A stretch of 64,000 bases of DNA from NCBI RefSeq assembly GCF_001436415.1, contig NZ_AYZB01000002.1, positions 89,913-153,912 on the forward strand, read 5' to 3'. A model generated the notes under the pieces. That model did not search any database and was not told the DNA's origin. It saw only the letters and a program-made list of their open reading frames with translations. Of this stretch, positions 10,744 through 19,442 are shown one piece after another. The DNA comes from Latilactobacillus graminis DSM 20719. GTDB taxonomy: Bacteria; Bacillota; Bacilli; Lactobacillales; Lactobacillaceae. The translations under genes and the position numbers were made by a program. Each line of letters begins with the position of its first letter. Position 1 is the first letter of the stretch.

Positions 10744-11694
10744 ATGACTATTCCAGAACAAATTATCACGAAAATTGAAACTTATCAAACCATCATTATT
10801 CATCGCCATGTTAATCCTGATCCAGATGCAATTGGATCTCAGGTAGGCTTGGCAGAAGTACTCCGTAATAGTTATCCAGACAAGACAATCTATCAAGTTG
10901 GTAGCGATACCGGCAATTTAGATTGGCTTGCAAATGCCCAAGCAATTGATACAGCAGCCTATCAAGGCGCTTTGGTGATTGTTACCGATACGGCTAATTC
11001 GCCACGAATTAGTGGTGCAGATTACCAGCTAGGTGCTGAGTTAATTAAAATTGACCATCATCCCAATGATGATCCATACGGCGATTTGAACTGGGTATTG
11101 CCAGATGCTTCAAGTACATCAGAAGTGATCATCGACATCGTTAATAACAGTGAAGGTCGCTTGCAATTCAATCAAGCGGCGGCCCGCGTTTTATATGCTG
11201 GCATTGTGGGGGATACTGGGCGGTTCATGTTTAATTCAACTAGTCCGCACACTATGACCTGTGCGGCCCAAATGATGACATTTGATATTCATCATGATCA
11301 GCTTAATCAAAAGATGAATGAAATTACGTTGGAACAAGCAAAATTACAAGGTTACTTATTTGACCACCTTCAAGTCAATGTGCATCAGGTTGCCTACTTG
11401 GTTGTTGACCAAGCGACACAAGAACAGCTGCACGTTGAAGCACAACAAGTCCACTCGATCGTTGGGACACCAGGGCGGCTGAAAGGGGTGTTGACGTGGG
11501 TCATCTTCGTACAACAAGCAGATGGCACTTACCGCGTGCATTTTCGTTCCAAAGGACCGGTGATTAATGAATTAGCGAAACGGCATGATGGCGGGGGTCA
11601 TCCGTTGGCCAGTGGTGCTAGAGCAGCCAATCAAGCTGAAATTGACACCATTGTCGCTGAATTGTCAGCCCTTGCGGTCCAATACACACAATAG
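10744..11694 (+). CDS. nrnA: bifunctional oligoribonuclease / PAP phosphatase NrnA (DHH family)
   Basis: NrnA degrades 2-5 nt RNAs (and pGpG/pApA in some species) and dephosphorylates 3'-phosphoadenosine 5'-phosphate. The 316-residue protein shows DHH phosphoesterase motifs in order: HRHVNPDPDAIGSQ (motif I), VTDTANSPR (motif II), IDHHPND (DHH, motif III), GDTGRFMF (motif IV) and the DHHA1 GGGHPLASGA near the C-terminus. Its ribosome site AAAGAGG lies inside the end of the ytoI-like gene. c-di-AMP turnover products are potential substrates, which fits the c-di-AMP receptor CbpB encoded at 26.3 kb; that link is inference. Confidence 0.95.
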   Translation: MTIPEQIITKIETYQTIIIHRHVNPDPDAIGSQVGLAEVLRNSYPDKTIYQVGSDTGNLDWLANAQAIDTAAYQGALVIVTDTANSPRISGADYQLGAELIKIDHHPNDDPYGDLNWVLPDASSTSEVIIDIVNNSEGRLQFNQAAARVLYAGIVGDTGRFMFNSTSPHTMTCAAQMMTFDIHHDQLNQKMNEITLEQAKLQGYLFDHLQVNVHQVAYLVVDQATQEQLHVEAQQVHSIVGTPGRLKGVLTWVIFVQQADGTYRVHFRSKGPVINELAKRHDGGGHPLASGARAANQAEIDTIVAELSALAVQYTQ

Positions 11695-11740
11695 CAACTG
11701 ATCCTTTTTTACGGATTCAAATAATAGAAAGCAGGACTTT

Positions 11741-13096
11741 ATGGATAATCAATTTACACAATTTAATCTAAAACCAGAGATCATCGCGGCTTTAGACGAC
11801 ATGCACTTTACAAAACCAACGGCGGTTCAACGGCGGGTAATTCCAGCCATTAATGCTGGTAAAAGTGTGATTGGCCAATCACAGACTGGTAGCGGGAAAA
11901 CCCATGCGTTCTTATTACCGCTTTTAAATAAATTAGTGCCGGAAAAAGATGCCGTCCAAATTGTGATTACAGCGCCTAGCCGAGAATTAGCTTACCAAAT
12001 TTATACGGCGGATGAATTAATCACGCAACATATGGATGCGAAGCTACGCATTGGGCGCTACGTTGGTGGAACTGACAAGCAACGACAAATTGAAAAACTC
12101 GCACAACATCAGCCGCAAATCGTGATTGGAACACCGGGACGAATTTTAGATTTAATCAAGAGCAAAGCGCTCAAAATCTATACGGCACAGTATTTAGTAA
12201 TTGATGAAGCGGATATGACGCTTGATATGGGCTTTTTGAAGCCAGTCGATGAAATTGCTAGTCGTTTACCTGAAGATTTACAAATGATGGTCTTTTCGGC
12301 CACGATTCCAGATAAGTTACAGCCCTTTTTACAAAAATACATGCACAATCCTGTAATTGAAGAAGTTAAAAACGAAACGGTGATTAGCCCCACCATCGAT
12401 AATTGGTTAGTTCCAACCAAAGGTAAAGCCCTTAATCAAACAATTTATTCGTTGTTAACTATGGGGCATCCTTTCATGGTGTTGATATTTGCTAATACTA
12501 AGAGCAAGGTAGATGACATTCATCGTTACTTACAGGCGCAAGGCTTGAAAGTCGCTAAGATCCATGGCGATATTCCACCACGTCAACGGAAACGGATTAT
12601 GAAAGAAATCCATAATTTGGATTATCAATACGTTGTGGCGACTGACTTAGCGGCTCGCGGAATTGATATTGAAGGGATTAGCATGGTGATTAATGCCGAA
12701 ATTCCACGCGAAGATTTAGAATTCTTTATTCATCGGGTTGGCCGGACTGGCCGGAACGGCTTAGCAGGGACTGCGATTACCCTTTATGGACCAGATGATG
12801 AAGCAGCTGTGGCTCAGATTGAAGCAATGGGTATTAAGTTTACCCCGAAGACGTTTAAAGATGGTGAATTAGTGACCTCATATGACCGGAACCGACGTAA
12901 AAAGCGAGTGGCAACTACTCGTGAATTAGATGTTGGGATGAAAGGCATGGTTAAAAAAGCTAAGCTAAAACGGAAACCGGGCTATAAGAAAAAGATTAAA
13001 GCGGCAATTAAACAAGATGCGCAAAAGAAACGCCGTGTTGAACAACGCGTTGAAATGCGTGAACGTAAACGCCAAAATAAGAAACAAAATAGTTAG
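11741..13096 (+). CDS. cshB: DEAD-box ATP-dependent RNA helicase CshB
   Basis: CshB remodels RNA structure, typically in cold adaptation and ribosome assembly. The 451-residue protein has the Q motif region (FTKPTAVQRRVIPAI), Walker A GQSQTGSGKTHAF, the DEAD box in LVIDEADMTLDMGF, SAT (VFSATIPD), and domain 2 motifs ATDLAARGIDI and HRVGRTGRNG. The last 60 residues are very basic (KKKIKAAIKQDAQKKRR), as in B. subtilis CshB, to which the whole chain looks collinear. A purine-rich GAAAGCAGGAC precedes the ATG. Confidence 0.93.
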   Translation: MDNQFTQFNLKPEIIAALDDMHFTKPTAVQRRVIPAINAGKSVIGQSQTGSGKTHAFLLPLLNKLVPEKDAVQIVITAPSRELAYQIYTADELITQHMDAKLRIGRYVGGTDKQRQIEKLAQHQPQIVIGTPGRILDLIKSKALKIYTAQYLVIDEADMTLDMGFLKPVDEIASRLPEDLQMMVFSATIPDKLQPFLQKYMHNPVIEEVKNETVISPTIDNWLVPTKGKALNQTIYSLLTMGHPFMVLIFANTKSKVDDIHRYLQAQGLKVAKIHGDIPPRQRKRIMKEIHNLDYQYVVATDLAARGIDIEGISMVINAEIPREDLEFFIHRVGRTGRNGLAGTAITLYGPDDEAAVAQIEAMGIKFTPKTFKDGELVTSYDRNRRKKRVATTRELDVGMKGMVKKAKLKRKPGYKKKIKAAIKQDAQKKRRVEQRVEMRERKRQNKKQNS

Positions 13097-13446
13097 TTAA
13101 TGGTTAATCGAGTGGCTGTAGTGTATGAAAATGACTTATAATTACGACATTGGTTAGAACTGGCAGATGTTTCAGACTTACAGTGCCCGGTTGAATGGGC
13201 AAAAATTTATCTTTATTCCTGGGTCAAGCTGGCGTAAGTTATTTATCGCCTAGCGGGTGGTTTGCTCAGGCCCAACATGCGTTACCCAGAGGGCAGGAAA
13301 TGGTCTGGGTCACCAAAGCCGATGTTGTTCGGTATCGCCTTGAACGTTGGCCATCGAAGCCGCGGCTGATAAATCTGGAGTGCCGACCGCATTGGGGAAT
13401 GCGGTCGAACACCGCGTTTATCGGTCGGTAATTACTGTTACATTGG
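13097..13446 (+). pseudogene. possible decayed coding remnant, unidentified
   Basis: This 350-base gap between cshB and the alaS control region looks coding but broken. Short stretches in different frames read like protein: VAVVYENDL then a stop, LRHWLELADVSDLQCP, MVWVTKADVVRYRLERWPSK and VPTALGNAVEHRVYRSVI. One 78-codon frame (13195-13431) is open but begins and ends abruptly and crosses the others. I recognise no family. A dead gene is the simplest reading; non-coding spacer cannot be excluded. Confidence 0.3.
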
Positions 13447-13451
13447 ACTAG

Positions 13452-13480
13452 TTGACAATCTAGCAAATTTTTTTTATACT
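13452..13480 (+). promoter_or_regulatory. promoter of the alaS T-box transcript
   Basis: A near-consensus promoter: TTGACA (13452-13457), 17-base spacer and TATACT (13475-13480), about 220 bases before alaS and just before the T-box leader. Confidence 0.88.
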
Positions 13481-13483
13481 TTG

Positions 13484-13684
13484 AGAAGGTTGGGATATAC
13501 CCGGTGTTTGACGTTCACAGGAAGACCTTTCTAGACTGAGAGAGGGTCATATAAGACAGCGTGGTGCTCCCCAACCTCCAGATAATTGAATAAACTCATA
13601 AAGAGGTTAACGACTAACATCGTTGCAATCAAGGTGGTACCGCGCTTTTGCGTCCTTGGCATTGCAGCGGTGTTTTATTTTTTT
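13484..13684 (+). ncRNA. T-box riboswitch (tRNA-Ala sensing) upstream of alaS
   Basis: The leader has the T-box core AAGGTGGTACCGCG at 13631-13644, the sequence that pairs with the uncharged tRNA acceptor end. Stem I is closed by AGGTTGG near 13486 pairing with CCAACCT near 13573. A GCT triplet (alanine codon) lies just before the closing strand in the expected specifier position. The terminator is formed by TGCAATCAAGG pairing with CCTTG-GCATTGCA, followed by TTTTATTTTTTT ending at 13684. By established mechanism, uncharged tRNA-Ala stabilises the antiterminator and raises alaS expression. Confidence 0.93.
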
Positions 13685-13699
13685 GAAGGAGTAAATACG

Positions 13700-16342
13700 A
13701 TGAAAAAATTAACGAGTGCGCAAGTGCGCCAAATGTTCCTAGATTTCTTTAAAGAAAAGGGCCATGCGATTGAACCCAGTGCTTCGCTTGTGCCTAAAGA
13801 TGATCCAACATTGTTATGGATTAATTCCGGCGTAGCGACCTTAAAGAAGTATTTTGATGGCCGCGTGGTGCCGAGCAATCCACGAATTACCAATGCGCAA
13901 AAGAGCATCCGGACCAATGATATTGAGAATGTTGGTAAAACTGCGCGGCATCATACGTTTTTCGAAATGTTAGGAAACTTCTCCGTCGGTGATTATTTCA
14001 AAGAAGATGCGATTCCATGGGCTTGGGAATTCTTAACCAGTAATCAGTGGTTGGCTTTTGATCCTGAAAAATTATATGTCACTGTATATCCCAAAGATCA
14101 AGAAGCTCATCGGATTTGGCATGAAAAAGTTGGTTTGCCAGAAACACATATCATTGAAGTGGAAGATAACTTTTGGGATATCGGCGAAGGTCCCTGTGGC
14201 CCTGATTCAGAAATTTTTTATGATCGCGGGCAAAGCTTCAATAATGTTGCTGAAGATGACCCTGAAAATTATCCAGGTGGTGAAAATGAACGCTACCTTG
14301 AAGTCTGGAATATCGTATTCTCAGAATTCAATCATTTACCAAATGGCGAATACGTAGAACAACCACATAAGAACATTGATACGGGGATGGGGCTCGAACG
14401 ATTGGTTGCAATCATTCAAGCTGCCCCAACGAACTTTGAAACGGATTTATTTATGCCACTAATTAATGCTACAGCCGCCTTAAGTCAGAATAAACAATAT
14501 GGCGCTAATGCGGCTGATGATATTGCATTTAAGATTATTGCGGATCACGCACGTGCAGTGACTTTTGCGATTGGAGATGGCGCAATGCCAGCTAATGAAG
14601 GCCGCGGCTATGTGTTACGTCGATTAATTCGGCGGGCAATCTTAAATGGAAAAAAATTAGGCATTAACGAAGCCTTCATGTATCAGTTAGTCCCAATCGT
14701 GGGTGAAATTATGCAAAGCTATTACCCAGATGTATTGGCTCAAGAAGAATTTATAGCTAAGGTAATCCGTTCTGAAGAAGACCGTTTCCGGGAAACTTTA
14801 AACGATGGTTTACATTTATTGAATCAAGCGATTGATCATGTCAAAGCAAGCGGACAAACTGAAATCATTGGGGCCGATGCCTTCAAATTATTCGATACGT
14901 ATGGTTTCCCAATTGAATTGACGACCGAGTATGCTGCCGATGAAGGTTTGACGGTTGATCAAGCTGGGTTTGAAAGAGCTATGGCGCAACAAAAATCGCG
15001 GGCGCGCAATGCACGGAGTGATGAACAGTCTATGGGAATGCAAAATGAGCTGTTGATGGACATCAAGGTCGAAAGTACCTTTACTGGTTACACCACCCTT
15101 GAAACTGAAAGTAAATTAAGGGTAATTTTGCAAGATAATGCACAACAGTCAACGATTAACAGTGGCACAGCGCAACTAATTTTTGAGCAGACACCGTTCT
15201 ATGCTGAAATGGGTGGTCAAGTCGCAGACCAAGGAGTGATTAAGAATCTTTCTGGGCAAGTGGTTGCTAAAGTGACCGATGTCCAATACGCACCAAACGG
15301 ACAACCACTTCATACGGTGACTGTTATCGAAGAAATGATCAAGGATGTGCATTATGTATTATCCGTTGACCCGGTTTTCAGAGCTGGCGTAGTTAAAAAC
15401 CATACAGCAACTCATTTATTGGATCAAGCCTTACGGGATGTCTTAGGTGAACATACGCATCAAGCTGGATCGTTGGTGGAACCAGACTATTTACGATTTG
15501 ATTTTACGAACCTCGGTCAAGTGACGGACAATCAATTGGCGACGATTGAAAAAATAGTGAATGAGAAAATCTGGGCAGCTCTGCCAGTCGAAACTGTCGA
15601 AACTGATATTGAAACGGCCAAAGCAATGGGCGCCATTGCACTTTTTACCGAGAAATATGGGCAGACTGTGCGTGTGGTTAAAATTGGTGATTACTCAATG
15701 GAACTTTGTGGTGGGACTCACGCTAGTAATACGGCTGATTTGGGCCTCTTCAAAATTACCAGTGAATCAGGGATTGGTGCGGGCACACGCCGAATTGAAG
15801 CAGTGACCTCCAAGGCAGCCTTCAAGTATTTGAATGACAAACAAATCTTGCTAGATGAACTAGGTAGTGAATTAAAAGTTGCTCAAACCAAAGATTTACC
15901 GAAGAAGTTGCAACAAATACAAGCTGATTTAAAAGCAGCCCAGAAAGAAAATGAACGATTAAAGGCCCAATTTGCACAACAACAAGCTGGGAATGTTTTT
16001 GAAAATGTTGAAACGGTTGGACAATGGCGCTTAGTTGCTGCCAATGCACAAGTGGCTGGCATGAACGAACTGCGTCAATTAGCGGATCAATGGCAGCAAA
16101 AACAAATTTCAGATGTCCTCGTGCTTGCCACCGTGGCAGGTGAAAAAGTTAGTCTAATTGTGGCAGTTGCCCCAGCGGCCATTCAAGCAGGTGTCAAAGC
16201 TGGCGACTTAATCAAACAAATCGCGCCCCTAGTCGGTGGTGGTGGCGGTGGTCGGCCTGATATGGCACAAGCCGGCGGTAAGAATCCTGCCGGGGTTGAC
16301 GCAGCTTTAGCCGCAGCGAAAACGGCGTTAGCCAGTATTTAA
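13700..16342 (+). CDS. alaS: alanyl-tRNA synthetase
   Basis: AlaS charges tRNA-Ala and edits mischarged Ser/Gly. The 880-residue protein has the class II catalytic core (LWINSGVATLKKYFDG, KTARHHTFFEMLGNFSVGDYFK), the editing-site zinc motif HTATHLLDQAL and a downstream C-x-x-x-H in ELCGGTHASNTAD. The C-terminal C-Ala domain contains the glycine-rich GGGGGGRPDMAQAGG. An in-frame extension upstream runs through the T-box terminator and is not real; GAAGGAG at 13685-13691 fits the ATG at 13700. Expression is controlled by the T-box leader. Confidence 0.97.
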   Translation: MKKLTSAQVRQMFLDFFKEKGHAIEPSASLVPKDDPTLLWINSGVATLKKYFDGRVVPSNPRITNAQKSIRTNDIENVGKTARHHTFFEMLGNFSVGDYFKEDAIPWAWEFLTSNQWLAFDPEKLYVTVYPKDQEAHRIWHEKVGLPETHIIEVEDNFWDIGEGPCGPDSEIFYDRGQSFNNVAEDDPENYPGGENERYLEVWNIVFSEFNHLPNGEYVEQPHKNIDTGMGLERLVAIIQAAPTNFETDLFMPLINATAALSQNKQYGANAADDIAFKIIADHARAVTFAIGDGAMPANEGRGYVLRRLIRRAILNGKKLGINEAFMYQLVPIVGEIMQSYYPDVLAQEEFIAKVIRSEEDRFRETLNDGLHLLNQAIDHVKASGQTEIIGADAFKLFDTYGFPIELTTEYAADEGLTVDQAGFERAMAQQKSRARNARSDEQSMGMQNELLMDIKVESTFTGYTTLETESKLRVILQDNAQQSTINSGTAQLIFEQTPFYAEMGGQVADQGVIKNLSGQVVAKVTDVQYAPNGQPLHTVTVIEEMIKDVHYVLSVDPVFRAGVVKNHTATHLLDQALRDVLGEHTHQAGSLVEPDYLRFDFTNLGQVTDNQLATIEKIVNEKIWAALPVETVETDIETAKAMGAIALFTEKYGQTVRVVKIGDYSMELCGGTHASNTADLGLFKITSESGIGAGTRRIEAVTSKAAFKYLNDKQILLDELGSELKVAQTKDLPKKLQQIQADLKAAQKENERLKAQFAQQQAGNVFENVETVGQWRLVAANAQVAGMNELRQLADQWQQKQISDVLVLATVAGEKVSLIVAVAPAAIQAGVKAGDLIKQIAPLVGGGGGGRPDMAQAGGKNPAGVDAALAAAKTALASI

Positions 16343-16354
16343 GTAGGATGCTAG

Positions 16355-16400
16355 AAATGAGATTCGGATCAATGTAAATTGAGATGGGTCTCATTTTTTA
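16355..16400 (+). terminator. intrinsic terminator after alaS
   Basis: AAATGAGA (16355-16362) pairs with TCTCATTT (16389-16396), an inner ATCAAT/ATTGAGAT stem extends it, and a T-run follows. Confidence 0.75.
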
Positions 16401-16532
16401 GTAATCAATTTTATGAAATAGGATATCGTTATCTTTCATCCAGATTCGATTAAGAGATGGGAGAGTTGTACTTTATCCTATTTTCGAGTAGAATATGATT
16501 GTATAAGTAGCGAAAAGTTGAGGTGTTGAGAG

Positions 16533-16793
16533 ATGAATCTAGATAAAACAGTCCATTTTGATTTTGGTAAAAATAGTCCTAAAAATGTTCATGAAACATT
16601 AACGACGGTCTATCAGACATTAGAGGAAAAGGGCTACAATCCTATTAATCAGATTGTTGGTTATCTGTTGTCCGGTGATCCAGCATACATTCCACGCTAT
16701 AATGATGCTCGTAATTTGATTCGTAAACATGAACGCGATGAGATTATCGAAGAATTAGTTAAAAATTATTTGGATAAGGAAACGACAAAATAA
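16533..16793 (+). CDS. ireB: IreB-family regulatory phosphoprotein (UPF0297)
   Basis: The 86-residue protein matches the IreB/YrzL family almost end to end ([57 protein letters not shown]). In Enterococcus faecalis IreB is phosphorylated by the PASTA kinase IreK and modulates intrinsic cephalosporin resistance. The N-terminal threonine (DKTVHF) lies where phosphorylation is described. It is the first gene of an ireB-ruvX-DUF1292 operon conserved next to alaS in Firmicutes. Its stop overlaps the ruvX start by one base. Confidence 0.93.
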   Translation: MNLDKTVHFDFGKNSPKNVHETLTTVYQTLEEKGYNPINQIVGYLLSGDPAYIPRYNDARNLIRKHERDEIIEELVKNYLDKETTK

Positions 16794-17230
16794 TGCGTTT
16801 AATGGGATTTGACGTTGGTTCACGAACGGTGGGCATTGCAGTCAGTGATCTATTGGGTTGGACAGCGCAAGGCGTTGAGATTATTCGTATCAATGAAGAT
16901 GTGGCGGAATTTGGGCTAGAGCGCGTGCAAGAACTGGTTGATAAATACCAAGTGACGGGTTTTGTATTAGGACTACCGAAGAATATGAATAATTCAATTG
17001 GACCGCGGGCGCTTAAGGCACAAGAATATGGGGCAATGCTGAGTGAACTTTTTCCAGAGATTCCAGTTGATTATATCGATGAACGCCTAACAACGGTTCA
17101 GGCTGAACGCATGCTAGTGGAACAAGCAGATACGTCACGTAAGAAACGTAAGCAAGTGATTGATAAACTCGCTGCGGTGATGATTTTGCAGAACTACTTG
17201 GATGCGCATGGTCGCTTAACACAAGGCTAA
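16793..17230 (+). CDS. ruvX: Holliday-junction resolvase-like nuclease RuvX/YqgF
   Basis: The 145-residue protein has the RNase H-like fold motifs of YqgF/Ruv[17 protein letters not shown] at the N-terminus with the first catalytic Asp, [16 protein letters not shown] in the middle, and [15 protein letters not shown] towards the end. Proposed roles are recombination intermediate resolution and pre-16S rRNA processing. The TAATG overlap with ireB indicates translational coupling. Confidence 0.93.
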   Translation: MRLMGFDVGSRTVGIAVSDLLGWTAQGVEIIRINEDVAEFGLERVQELVDKYQVTGFVLGLPKNMNNSIGPRALKAQEYGAMLSELFPEIPVDYIDERLTTVQAERMLVEQADTSRKKRKQVIDKLAAVMILQNYLDAHGRLTQG

Positions 17231-17259
17231 TAAATAAAACAATTAAGGAGTTTTGATGA

Positions 17260-17571
17260 ATGACTGAAGAGAACAAGAACATCCACCAAGATGAAGAACA
17301 ACAAATTACATTAATCGATGATCAGGGCAACGAGGAATTATACCAAGTGCTCTTTACATTCGATTCAGAAGATTACGGTAAATCGTACGTTTTATTGTAT
17401 CCAACCAGTGCCGAAGAAGATGAAGAAGTTGATATTCAAGCCTTCTCGTTTACATCAGATGATGCTGGTAATGCGAGCAAAGGTGACCTATTCCCAATCG
17501 AAGATGACGAAGAATGGGAAATGGTTGAAGAAGTGTTAAACACATTTTTAGCCGATGATAATCTAAAATAG
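17260..17571 (+). CDS. DUF1292 family protein (YrzB-like)
   Basis: A highly acidic 103-residue protein with the DUF1292 core: ITLIDDQGNEELYQVLFTFD, KSYVLLYPTSAEEDEEVDI and FPIEDDEEWEMVEEVLNTFL. The family is widespread in Firmicutes, always near ruvX, and has no established biochemical role. The start chosen follows AAGGAG at 17245-17250. It is the last gene of the ireB operon and ends at a shared bidirectional terminator. Confidence 0.88.
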   Translation: MTEENKNIHQDEEQQITLIDDQGNEELYQVLFTFDSEDYGKSYVLLYPTSAEEDEEVDIQAFSFTSDDAGNASKGDLFPIEDDEEWEMVEEVLNTFLADDNLK

Positions 17572-17601
17572 CATTCGAGTAAGGACTGTACAAGTGATTT
17601 C

Positions 17602-17655
17602 AAAAAAAGGGACCTAACCGCAATTTTAATTGATTGCGGTTAGGTCCCTTTTTTT
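17602..17655. terminator. bidirectional terminator between DUF1292 gene and rnhC
   Basis: A long perfect hairpin (AAAAAAGGGACCTAACCGCAAT pairing with its complement, about 22 bp) has a T-run on either side. It can end both converging transcripts. Confidence 0.92.
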
Positions 17656-17675
17656 GCGTGAAGTGAGAAGCTATC

Positions 17676-18587
17676 CTATAATAACTGTTGTGCTTTTTGG
17701 GTATTAATAAAATGTAATTTAGCAAATTGACCCAGATAATCCATGCCACCTTGAGCCAGCAAGTCGGCAGCGATTTGGTTGACTGCTTGATGATTACCAA
17801 GCGGAATTTGGCGGCCGGCCTTTTTGGAGAGTTCTAGCATGGATAAATTAGCTTGATGCCGGGCGATGATTGAAGCAGCGGCCACCGCCAAATGACAATG
17901 TTCTGCTTTAGTTGCAAAATAGACATGATCACGGAGGACGACCGGTTCATTTTTGAGATAGTTATAATAGACACCACGGGGCTCGAACTGGTCAATTAAA
18001 ATGCCGTCGGGGCTTGTGGGTTGGATTTTTTGTAAAACTTTAAGAAGTGCAAAATTATGACTGATGGCTTTCATTTTTTCGATATTCATCGTGGCATGCA
18101 CAGTGTTATATTTTGGCGGCATAATGTTGACAATGTGGTAGGGTAGTTTGGCCATCATCTTTTGGGCCATTCGGTCAATTTGCGCATCGGTTAGTGTTTT
18201 TGAATCAGCGACGCCTAATTGATTGACGAAGTCGAGATTGGCATGGCTAACATAGACGGCGGCGATGGTTAACGGGCCGAAATAGCTTCCGTTACCCACT
18301 TCATCTGAGCCTAAAACGGACCACTGCGCAAAATTAGTTGGTAAAAGATCACCTTTGGTCGCTTGTGGCTTTGCTTTTGGTCGTTTTGGAGTGACAGGCC
18401 CCCATTTGGCAGCCACTTTTTCTGCATTTTGACCTTGAAAAAGGACTTTGCCAGAACGATAACCGGTAATATTCAAACCATTAGCTTGATGGGCGAAAAC
18501 GGCCCCCGGTGGTAACTGGCGGTTAGTGGCATAATGATTTTGGAGGTTAGCGAGTTGTACGGGTGAAACTTGGATAACTGCTTGCAT
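17676..18587 (-). CDS. rnhC: ribonuclease HIII
   Basis: RNase HIII cleaves the RNA strand of RNA-DNA hybrids. The 303-residue chain has the N-terminal TBP-like substrate-binding extension typical of HIII (residues 1-90). The type 2 RNase H core then begins with LGSDEVGNGSYFGPL (acidic D and E). VADSKTLTDAQI and the C-terminal AAASIIARHQANLSM follow. AAGGAG precedes the ATG. It runs opposite to cvpA-mutS2; in many Firmicutes zapA sits between rnhC and cvpA but is absent here. Confidence 0.95.
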   Translation of the reverse strand: MQAVIQVSPVQLANLQNHYATNRQLPPGAVFAHQANGLNITGYRSGKVLFQGQNAEKVAAKWGPVTPKRPKAKPQATKGDLLPTNFAQWSVLGSDEVGNGSYFGPLTIAAVYVSHANLDFVNQLGVADSKTLTDAQIDRMAQKMMAKLPYHIVNIMPPKYNTVHATMNIEKMKAISHNFALLKVLQKIQPTSPDGILIDQFEPRGVYYNYLKNEPVVLRDHVYFATKAEHCHLAVAAASIIARHQANLSMLELSKKAGRQIPLGNHQAVNQIAADLLAQGGMDYLGQFAKLHFINTQKAQQLL

Positions 18588-18840
18588 AATATTGGCTCCT
18601 TAATGAAGACTAAATGAAGAGATTTATGGTAAAATTGCTACTTTCCCTTGTTTCATGATAAAATAGTTCAGTTGAACTAGCAAATAAATAATCGGCGGGG
18701 ATCGTCAGCCAGTGAATCATCTGTGGCTTAACTGTGCTTGCTATGGCGTCATCAAGGCTTTTTAACGCCAGTTTAAACAAAGTAATCTGCTAAAAAATCG
18801 GTATTTAAAAAACATGTCACTAAGGGGCTAAGGGGAATTT
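18588..18840. other. rnhC-cvpA intergenic region with two small stem-loops, no gene seen
   Basis: 253 bases. A palindrome AGTTCAGTTGAACT lies at 18665-18678. Two potential hairpins follow: AGCCA/TGGCT (18707-18711 with 18724-18728) and TGGCGT/ACGCCA (18744-18749 with 18765-18770). They would lie in the 5' leader of cvpA. No open frame with a ribosome site was found, and no zapA remnant could be recognised. Confidence 0.4.
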
Positions 18841-19380
18841 ATGCTAAGTCTAATTATTATTTTAATTTTATTATATGCCATTTATATAGGGACCAGACGT
18901 GGATTTATCATGCAAGCAGTCTATACAATTGGGTACTTTATTGTCTTTTGGATTGCCCAAGCGATGAGTCACTCATTGGGACCTAAGTTAAGTCTTATTG
19001 TGCCGTACCCATCGGCAATTGAGGATAGCTACTTTGCATTCTTTCAAAAGAGTATTGGGTTATCATTAGACGATGCATTCTATATCGGAGTCGCTTTTGT
19101 CCTCGTGATGTTCATCGGGAGTTTATTAGTTCGTTTCAGCGGACTTTTACTGAACTCATTGACTTATATGCCTGGTTTGAAGCGGTTCAATAAAACGATT
19201 GGTGGTTTCTTGAACTTTTTGGTTGTCTATATTGGGATTTTCTTACTGCTATATGTTATGGCATTGGTACCACTGGATGGCTTACAAAAAACGTTACGCG
19301 ATTCAACAGTTGCGCGGGTCATTGTCTTACACACACCAGTGCTAACCTCGCAAGTAACTAGTTGGTGGATTGCCGGTTAA
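18841..19380 (+). CDS. cvpA: CvpA family membrane protein
   Basis: The 179-residue protein has four hydrophobic segments (about residues 1-20, 26-45, 75-100, 120-145), the CvpA/colicin V production family arrangement. The family is associated with envelope homeostasis and, in Firmicutes, sits next to mutS2 as here (yshB position). AAGGGGAATTT precedes the ATG. Biochemical function is not established. Confidence 0.82.
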   Translation: MLSLIIILILLYAIYIGTRRGFIMQAVYTIGYFIVFWIAQAMSHSLGPKLSLIVPYPSAIEDSYFAFFQKSIGLSLDDAFYIGVAFVLVMFIGSLLVRFSGLLLNSLTYMPGLKRFNKTIGGFLNFLVVYIGIFLLLYVMALVPLDGLQKTLRDSTVARVIVLHTPVLTSQVTSWWIAG

Positions 19381-19396
19381 AATGGATTGTACAGTT

Positions 19397-19425
19397 GGGG
19401 GTTGACGGAAGTCGCCCCTTTTTTT
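19397..19425 (+). terminator. short hairpin with T-run between cvpA and mutS2
   Basis: GGGG-tt-GAC / GTC-g-CCCC forms a compact stem followed by seven T. It probably attenuates or ends the cvpA transcript before mutS2. Confidence 0.65.
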
Positions 19426-19442
19426 AGAAGGAGTTAACGCAT

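Noticed and set aside
13195..13431. 78-codon open frame between cshB and alaS as an intact gene
   Set aside because: No ribosome site and abrupt ends; protein-like strings occur in all three frames, so it is listed only as a possible relic.
13586..13699. In-frame 38-codon extension upstream of alaS
   Set aside because: It runs through the T-box core and terminator; the conserved protein start and ribosome site are at 13700.
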